This document shows positions 59,924 to 64,000 of a stretch of 64,000 nt of DNA, piece by piece. Each line of letters starts with the position of its first letter. Positions within the stretch are counted from its first letter, which is position 1. Below the pieces are notes generated by a model. That model worked only from the letters and a program-made list of their open reading frames with translations, did no database searches and was not told the DNA's origin. The stretch is taken from contig NZ_OY782038.1 of the NCBI RefSeq assembly GCF_963677575.1, positions 992,001 through 1,056,000 on the forward strand, in the 5' to 3' direction. The DNA is from an uncultured Draconibacterium sp. GTDB taxonomy: Bacteria > Bacteroidota > Bacteroidia > Bacteroidales > Prolixibacteraceae. A program made the translations under genes and the position numbers.

Positions 59924-60979
59924 ATGAAAGCAGCAGTTCTTACAAAATACAACCAGGTTGAATGGAAAGATGTTGAAAAACCGGCCTGTAAACCGGGTGA
60001 AGTTTTAGTAAAAGTAAACTTTGGCTGTATCTGCGGCAGCGATCAGCACATTCACACCGGCGAATTCCATCCGCGTACTACCCTTCCGTTGATAATGGGA
60101 CACGAATTTGGCGGCATTGTAACCGAAGTTGGACAAGGTGTTAGCGGCTGGCAAGTGGGCGATAAAGTTGCCCCCGACCCCATAATATGGTGCGGTAAAT
60201 GCCCGGCCTGTTTAAAAGGTCATTTTCCGGCATGTACAAGCTTAAAACTTATCGGTATTGATATGGACGGTGGGTTTTGCGAATACGTTTCGCTGCCAAC
60301 CTCGATGTTGTACAAAGTGCCCGCCAATATTCCCGATGAACACGTAGCATTGGTCGAAGTTTTAAGTATTGGTTGCCACGCCAAAAACCGCGCAAACGTT
60401 CAGAAAAACGACAGCATTGTTATTTGGGGATCGGGGAAAATTGGATTGTGCATTTTACAAGCCATTCGCACCGTTACCGACAATACGGTTTTTATGGTCG
60501 ACATTCTGGATGAGAGACTGGCAATCGGGCCAAAATACTACGATAATGTTATTGCTATAAATGCTAAAAAACAAGATCCGGTAGAACGTATAAAAAAGGA
60601 AACTGACGGGAAAGGCGTTGACATTGCTTTTGAAGCAGTTGGTCACCCCGCAGAAATTGAGAATGGCGTAAATCCAATTACCGGCTGCATCCGCTCGATT
60701 GTTGGTGGAGGAAAAGTTTGTGTTTTAGGTTTAAGTGCTGAACCAACTGATGTGGTTTTTCGCGAACTAATCTGGAAAGAAGGAACCATTGTTACTTCGC
60801 GCGTTAGCCACGGCGAATTTGCCGAAGCAATTGAACTTCTGAAAAATAACCAATTAAAACCGGAGGCACTTATTTCTCAAATTCTTCATGGCTCAGAAAC
60901 ACAAAAAGGTTTTGAGCTATTAAAGGAAAATCCGGCTGAAAACATAAAAATACTGCTTGATTTCAACGCGGTTGAATAA
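59924..60979 (+). CDS. Zinc-dependent alcohol dehydrogenase (MDR family)
   Basis: 351 residues from the ATG at 59924. Catalytic zinc ligands Cys37 (ICGSDQ), His60 and Glu61 (GHEFGG); structural zinc cysteines 90, 93, 96 and 104 in WCGKCPACLKGHFPAC; Rossmann segment VIWGSGKIGLCIL. Closest to the threonine/sorbitol-dehydrogenase branch of medium-chain dehydrogenases, so a polyol or sugar-acid substrate is likely. Its own promoter is good. The fused lactate-type dehydrogenase follows 90 bp downstream with a second promoter. Confidence 0.9.
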   Translation: MKAAVLTKYNQVEWKDVEKPACKPGEVLVKVNFGCICGSDQHIHTGEFHPRTTLPLIMGHEFGGIVTEVGQGVSGWQVGDKVAPDPIIWCGKCPACLKGHFPACTSLKLIGIDMDGGFCEYVSLPTSMLYKVPANIPDEHVALVEVLSIGCHAKNRANVQKNDSIVIWGSGKIGLCILQAIRTVTDNTVFMVDILDERLAIGPKYYDNVIAINAKKQDPVERIKKETDGKGVDIAFEAVGHPAEIENGVNPITGCIRSIVGGGKVCVLGLSAEPTDVVFRELIWKEGTIVTSRVSHGEFAEAIELLKNNQLKPEALISQILHGSETQKGFELLKENPAENIKILLDFNAVE

Positions 60980-61045
60980 AAATTCCTTCGGAAATTTTAA
61001 TATACAGAACTCACAAAATTTGTATGACATATTATAAACTATTAC

Positions 61046-61053
61046 TAAATTTG
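61046..61053 (+). promoter_or_regulatory. -7 box of the lactate-type dehydrogenase gene
   Basis: TAAATTTG, with TTTG at 61019-61022 upstream (spacer 23 bp, longer than ideal). ATG at 61070. Confidence 0.55.
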
Positions 61054-61069
61054 TGCTTTTCGAACTGCT

Positions 61070-63991
61070 ATGACAACTACAAATAAATTCAACCAACTAA
61101 AAGCCCAACTCGAGGGCGATCTTTTTTTCGATAACGTACAACGCGTGCTCTACTCAACCGATGCATCGCAATACAAAGAAATGCCGCTGGCCGTTACCAA
61201 GCCTAAAAATAAGGACGACATTAAAAAGATCATCGCTTTTGCGAGCGAGAACAACACCAACATTATTCCACGCGGAGCAGGTACTTCATTGGCCGGGCAG
61301 GTAGTTGGAAATGGAATTGTGGTTGACGTTTCGAAATACATGAATCAAATTCTGGAATTCAATAAAAAGGAGAATTATGTAATTGTTGAACCCGGTGTTG
61401 TTTTGGCAGAGCTGAACCAGTTTTTAGCTGAACACGGTATGCAGTTCGGTCCCGAAACCTCAACAGCCAACCGCTGTGTTATTGGCGGAATGCTGGGAAA
61501 CAATTCCTGTGGTCTGCATTCGCTGGTTTATGGAAGTGTGCGCGAGCACGTTTTAGAAGTTGATGCGCTGTTAAGCGACGGCTCTGAAACAACTTTCAAA
61601 GAATTAAGCAAAGAAGAATTTCTGGAGAAACTAAACGGTAATCCTAAGCATCAGGAAAAAGCGATTTATTCGAATATTAATGATTTGCTTTCCGATGAAA
61701 AGAACAGGGAAGAAATTCGGAAAAATTTCCCTGAGCCCAAATTAACCCGTCGAAATATGGGTTATGCCATTGATGAACTGATGTATGCCGATCCGTTTAC
61801 CGAAGGTGGTGGAAAATTCAATTTCTGCAAACTTTTGGCCGGCTCCGAAGGAACTTTGGCTTTTTCAACCCGAATTAAGTTGAATGTAATTCCTTTGCCT
61901 CCAAAATACAAAGGATTGCTTTGTGCGCATTTTGAAACGCTGGAAGAATCGTTGCACGCCAACCTTATTGCCTTAAAATACAAACCAACGGCCATTGAAT
62001 TAATGGACGATCCGGTAATGCAGGCAGCCAAGCAAAACATAGAACAGGCTAAAAACCGTTTTTTTGTGAAAGGAGATCCGGGCGCGATGTTAATGATCGA
62101 ATTTTCGTTTGAAACCGAAAAAGAATTAACCGATACAGCAGCAGCTCTTGAAAAAGAATTAAAAGACGCCGGTTTAGGTTACCATTATCCACTGGTAACC
62201 GGCGCTGATAAAATAAAACGCGTGTGGTCGTTGCGTACGGCCGGCCTTGGATTACTGGCCAATATTCCGGGCGACAGAAAAGGAGTACCCGGAATTGAGG
62301 ACACCGCAGTACATCCTGAATTCCTGCCGGATTATGTTGCCGACATAAAAGTAGTTTTGAAAAAACTAGGATTAGACAGCGTATTTTACGCCCACATTGC
62401 CACCGGCGAAATTCACTTCCGTCCGCTTATCAATTTTAAAGATCCTAAAGATGTTGAGCTGTTTAACACCCTGATGAATGAAGTAGCGGCACTGGTAAAA
62501 AAATACCGTGGATCGATGAGTGGCGAACATGGCGATGGAAGAGCACGTGGTAAATTCATCCCGTTTATGCTGGGCGACCAGTGCTACGAAATGGTAAAAT
62601 CGGTGAAAAAAGCCTGGGACCCGGATAACATTTTTAATCCGGGGAAAATTGTTGATACACCCCCAATTACCGAAAACCTACGTGTAATTCCGGGCAAAGC
62701 CATTCCCGAAACGGAAACCCATTTTGATTTCTCGAAAAACAAAGGCTATTTCCGCAGCATTGAAAAATGCAACGGATCGGGCGATTGTCGGAAAAGTGAA
62801 GTGATTGGCGGCACACTCTGCCCTACTTTTATGGCTACCCGCGACGAGGATAAAAGTACCCGCGGACGTGCCAATATTCTACGCGAATTTCTGTACAATA
62901 ACGATAAAAAGAACCTTTTCGATCACCAGGAGATTTACGATATTTTAAGTCTGTGTATCTCGTGTAAGGCCTGTAAAAGCGAGTGCCCGAGTAATGTAGA
63001 CATGGCTAAACTAAAAGCTGAATTCCTGCAAAATTACTATGATCTTCACGGAGTTCCCATGCGCTCCCGGTTAATTGGCTACCTGCCACGATTAAACAAA
63101 CTGGCGGTGGTGTTCCGTCCAATCTCGAACTTTATGATGAGCACTTCTCTATTGAAAAGTAGCATCGGTTTTTCCACAAAACGTACACTTCCGGCACTGT
63201 CGAAAATTACCTTAATCCGTTGGGTTGAAAATGGAGTACCAAAACCTGAGGCTGCAACAAAAGGCAAAATTTATCTTTTTAACGATGAGTTTACCAATTA
63301 CAACGAAAGCGATATTGGAATTAAAGCGATACTCCTGTTAACGAAACTGGGTTATGAAGTTAAAATTCCGCAAACCAAAGAAAGCGGACGGACTTTCCTT
63401 TCGAAAGGAATGGTGCGTACTTCGAAAAAAGTGGCTACCAAAAATATCAATTTACTAAAGGATATTATTACCGACGAAACACCGCTGGTTGGAATTGAAC
63501 CATCTGCAATTCTTGCTTTCCGCGATGAATACCCGGAATTGGTAGAAAAAACCCTGCAACCGGTTGCTGAAAAGCTGGCGAAAAACGCACTTCTTTTCGA
63601 AGAATTTATAGCCGCCGAAATTGAAAAAGGAAATATTACAGAAGCAGATTTTATTGCCGAAGAACAACATATTTTATTACACGGACATTGCCAGCAAAAA
63701 GCTGTGGCCTCAACCGAACCTTCAAAAAAAATGTTGTCGCTACCAAAAAACTATTTTGTAAAAGAAATTCCTTCAGGCTGTTGTGGAATGGCAGGTTCGT
63801 TTGGTTACGAAAAAGAGCATTACGAACTCTCGATGCAGATTGGCGAGTTGGTTCTCTTCCCTGCTGTTCGCAAAGCAGAAGACGATTACATCATTTCTGC
63901 TCCGGGAACTTCGTGTCGCCATCATATAAAAGACGGCACCGGCAAAACAGCTTTGCATCCGGTGGAAGTGTTATATAATGCACTCAAATAA
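61070..63991 (+). CDS. FAD/Fe-S D-lactate-type dehydrogenase fusion
   Basis: 973 residues. The N-terminal FAD_binding_4 domain (IIPRGAGTSLAGQVVGNGIV, GGMLGNNSCGLHSLVYGSVR) and FAD-oxidase C domain (MSGEHGDGRARGKF) are followed by a Fe-S domain (LCISCKACKSECPS plus CNGSGDCRK) and a C-terminal CCG domain (SGCCGMAGSFGYEKEH). This combines what are separate GlcD and GlcF/LldE-type subunits in other bacteria. It oxidises D-lactate (or glycolate/2-hydroxyglutarate) and feeds electrons to the quinone pool or ferredoxin. The stop is just inside the window. Confidence 0.93.
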   Translation: MTTTNKFNQLKAQLEGDLFFDNVQRVLYSTDASQYKEMPLAVTKPKNKDDIKKIIAFASENNTNIIPRGAGTSLAGQVVGNGIVVDVSKYMNQILEFNKKENYVIVEPGVVLAELNQFLAEHGMQFGPETSTANRCVIGGMLGNNSCGLHSLVYGSVREHVLEVDALLSDGSETTFKELSKEEFLEKLNGNPKHQEKAIYSNINDLLSDEKNREEIRKNFPEPKLTRRNMGYAIDELMYADPFTEGGGKFNFCKLLAGSEGTLAFSTRIKLNVIPLPPKYKGLLCAHFETLEESLHANLIALKYKPTAIELMDDPVMQAAKQNIEQAKNRFFVKGDPGAMLMIEFSFETEKELTDTAAALEKELKDAGLGYHYPLVTGADKIKRVWSLRTAGLGLLANIPGDRKGVPGIEDTAVHPEFLPDYVADIKVVLKKLGLDSVFYAHIATGEIHFRPLINFKDPKDVELFNTLMNEVAALVKKYRGSMSGEHGDGRARGKFIPFMLGDQCYEMVKSVKKAWDPDNIFNPGKIVDTPPITENLRVIPGKAIPETETHFDFSKNKGYFRSIEKCNGSGDCRKSEVIGGTLCPTFMATRDEDKSTRGRANILREFLYNNDKKNLFDHQEIYDILSLCISCKACKSECPSNVDMAKLKAEFLQNYYDLHGVPMRSRLIGYLPRLNKLAVVFRPISNFMMSTSLLKSSIGFSTKRTLPALSKITLIRWVENGVPKPEAATKGKIYLFNDEFTNYNESDIGIKAILLLTKLGYEVKIPQTKESGRTFLSKGMVRTSKKVATKNINLLKDIITDETPLVGIEPSAILAFRDEYPELVEKTLQPVAEKLAKNALLFEEFIAAEIEKGNITEADFIAEEQHILLHGHCQQKAVASTEPSKKMLSLPKNYFVKEIPSGCCGMAGSFGYEKEHYELSMQIGELVLFPAVRKAEDDYIISAPGTSCRHHIKDGTGKTALHPVEVLYNALK

Positions 63992-64000
63992 TAATTGAAC

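Overview
The window is chromosomal DNA of a free-living, probably marine or sediment, Bacteroidota bacterium (Bacteroidales/Marinilabiliales type; a Prolixibacteraceae relative such as Draconibacterium is my guess). The evidence is the short 286-residue RpoD, many TAnnTTTG promoter boxes with an upstream TTG and few Shine-Dalgarno sites, and typical Bacteroidota families (DUF3078, DUF6132, DUF6588, TPR plus outer-membrane barrel pairs, AIM24/TIGR00266, LytTR systems). I see no rRNA, tRNA, CRISPR, phage or complete insertion sequence. The window is core genome with several repeat-rich intergenic gaps.

Layout. 1-6.5 kb: aromatic 2-oxoacid/arylacetate metabolism on the minus strand (iorA-iorB, a porin, two ACT-domain genes around paaK). 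6.8-11.3 kb: a PepSY membrane protein, a methyltransferase and an AT-rich secreted HEIGH metallopeptidase with six 48-residue calcium-binding-type repeats. 11.6-15 kb: a 21-bp-periodic array, an ArsC/Spx protein, a repeat-rich gap, a methyltransferase/thioredoxin/DUF6132 operon and an EamA transporter. 15.2-24.5 kb: minus-strand envelope genes ending in a TPR histidine kinase, LytTR regulator and stand-alone LytTR protein. 24.6-31.6 kb: FAD oxidoreductase, DUF255 protein, an orphan small-RNA candidate, murB, a glycosyltransferase and ftsE. 31.8-42.4 kb: a 1023-residue TPR protein with its barrel partner, gyrB, LOG protein, HtrA/DegQ and rpoD. 42.4-48.8 kb: antiporter, fucose-type mutarotase and FucP permease, GDP-mannose pyrophosphorylase, butyrate kinase and phosphotransbutyrylase. 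49.5-56.8 kb: acetyl-CoA synthetase, OFA-type permease, an ADP-forming acyl-CoA synthetase fused to a GNAT acetyltransferase, and a Sir2 deacylase. 56.9-64 kb: lipoprotein, second 21-bp array, DUF6588 protein, zinc alcohol dehydrogenase and a fused FAD/Fe-S D-lactate-type dehydrogenase.

How the genes may work together. IorAB, PaaK, Ptb-Buk, Acs, the ACD-GNAT fusion and the lactate-type dehydrogenase all handle acyl-CoA/organic acid interconversion, which fits a facultative or fermentative life on amino acids and sugars. The acs, GNAT and sir2 genes form a compact candidate acetylation switch.

The most unusual material is non-coding. Two unrelated arrays of 11-12 units, each with a 21-bp period (two turns of B-DNA), sit in the gaps between convergent genes at 11.64-11.87 kb and 58.08-58.33 kb. 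A dispersed two-hairpin element occurs three times (4.06, 12.27 and 27.92 kb) with compensatory substitutions in both stems. A roughly 75-nt orphan RNA with its own promoter, GNRA-loop hairpin and strong terminator lies at 27.84 kb.
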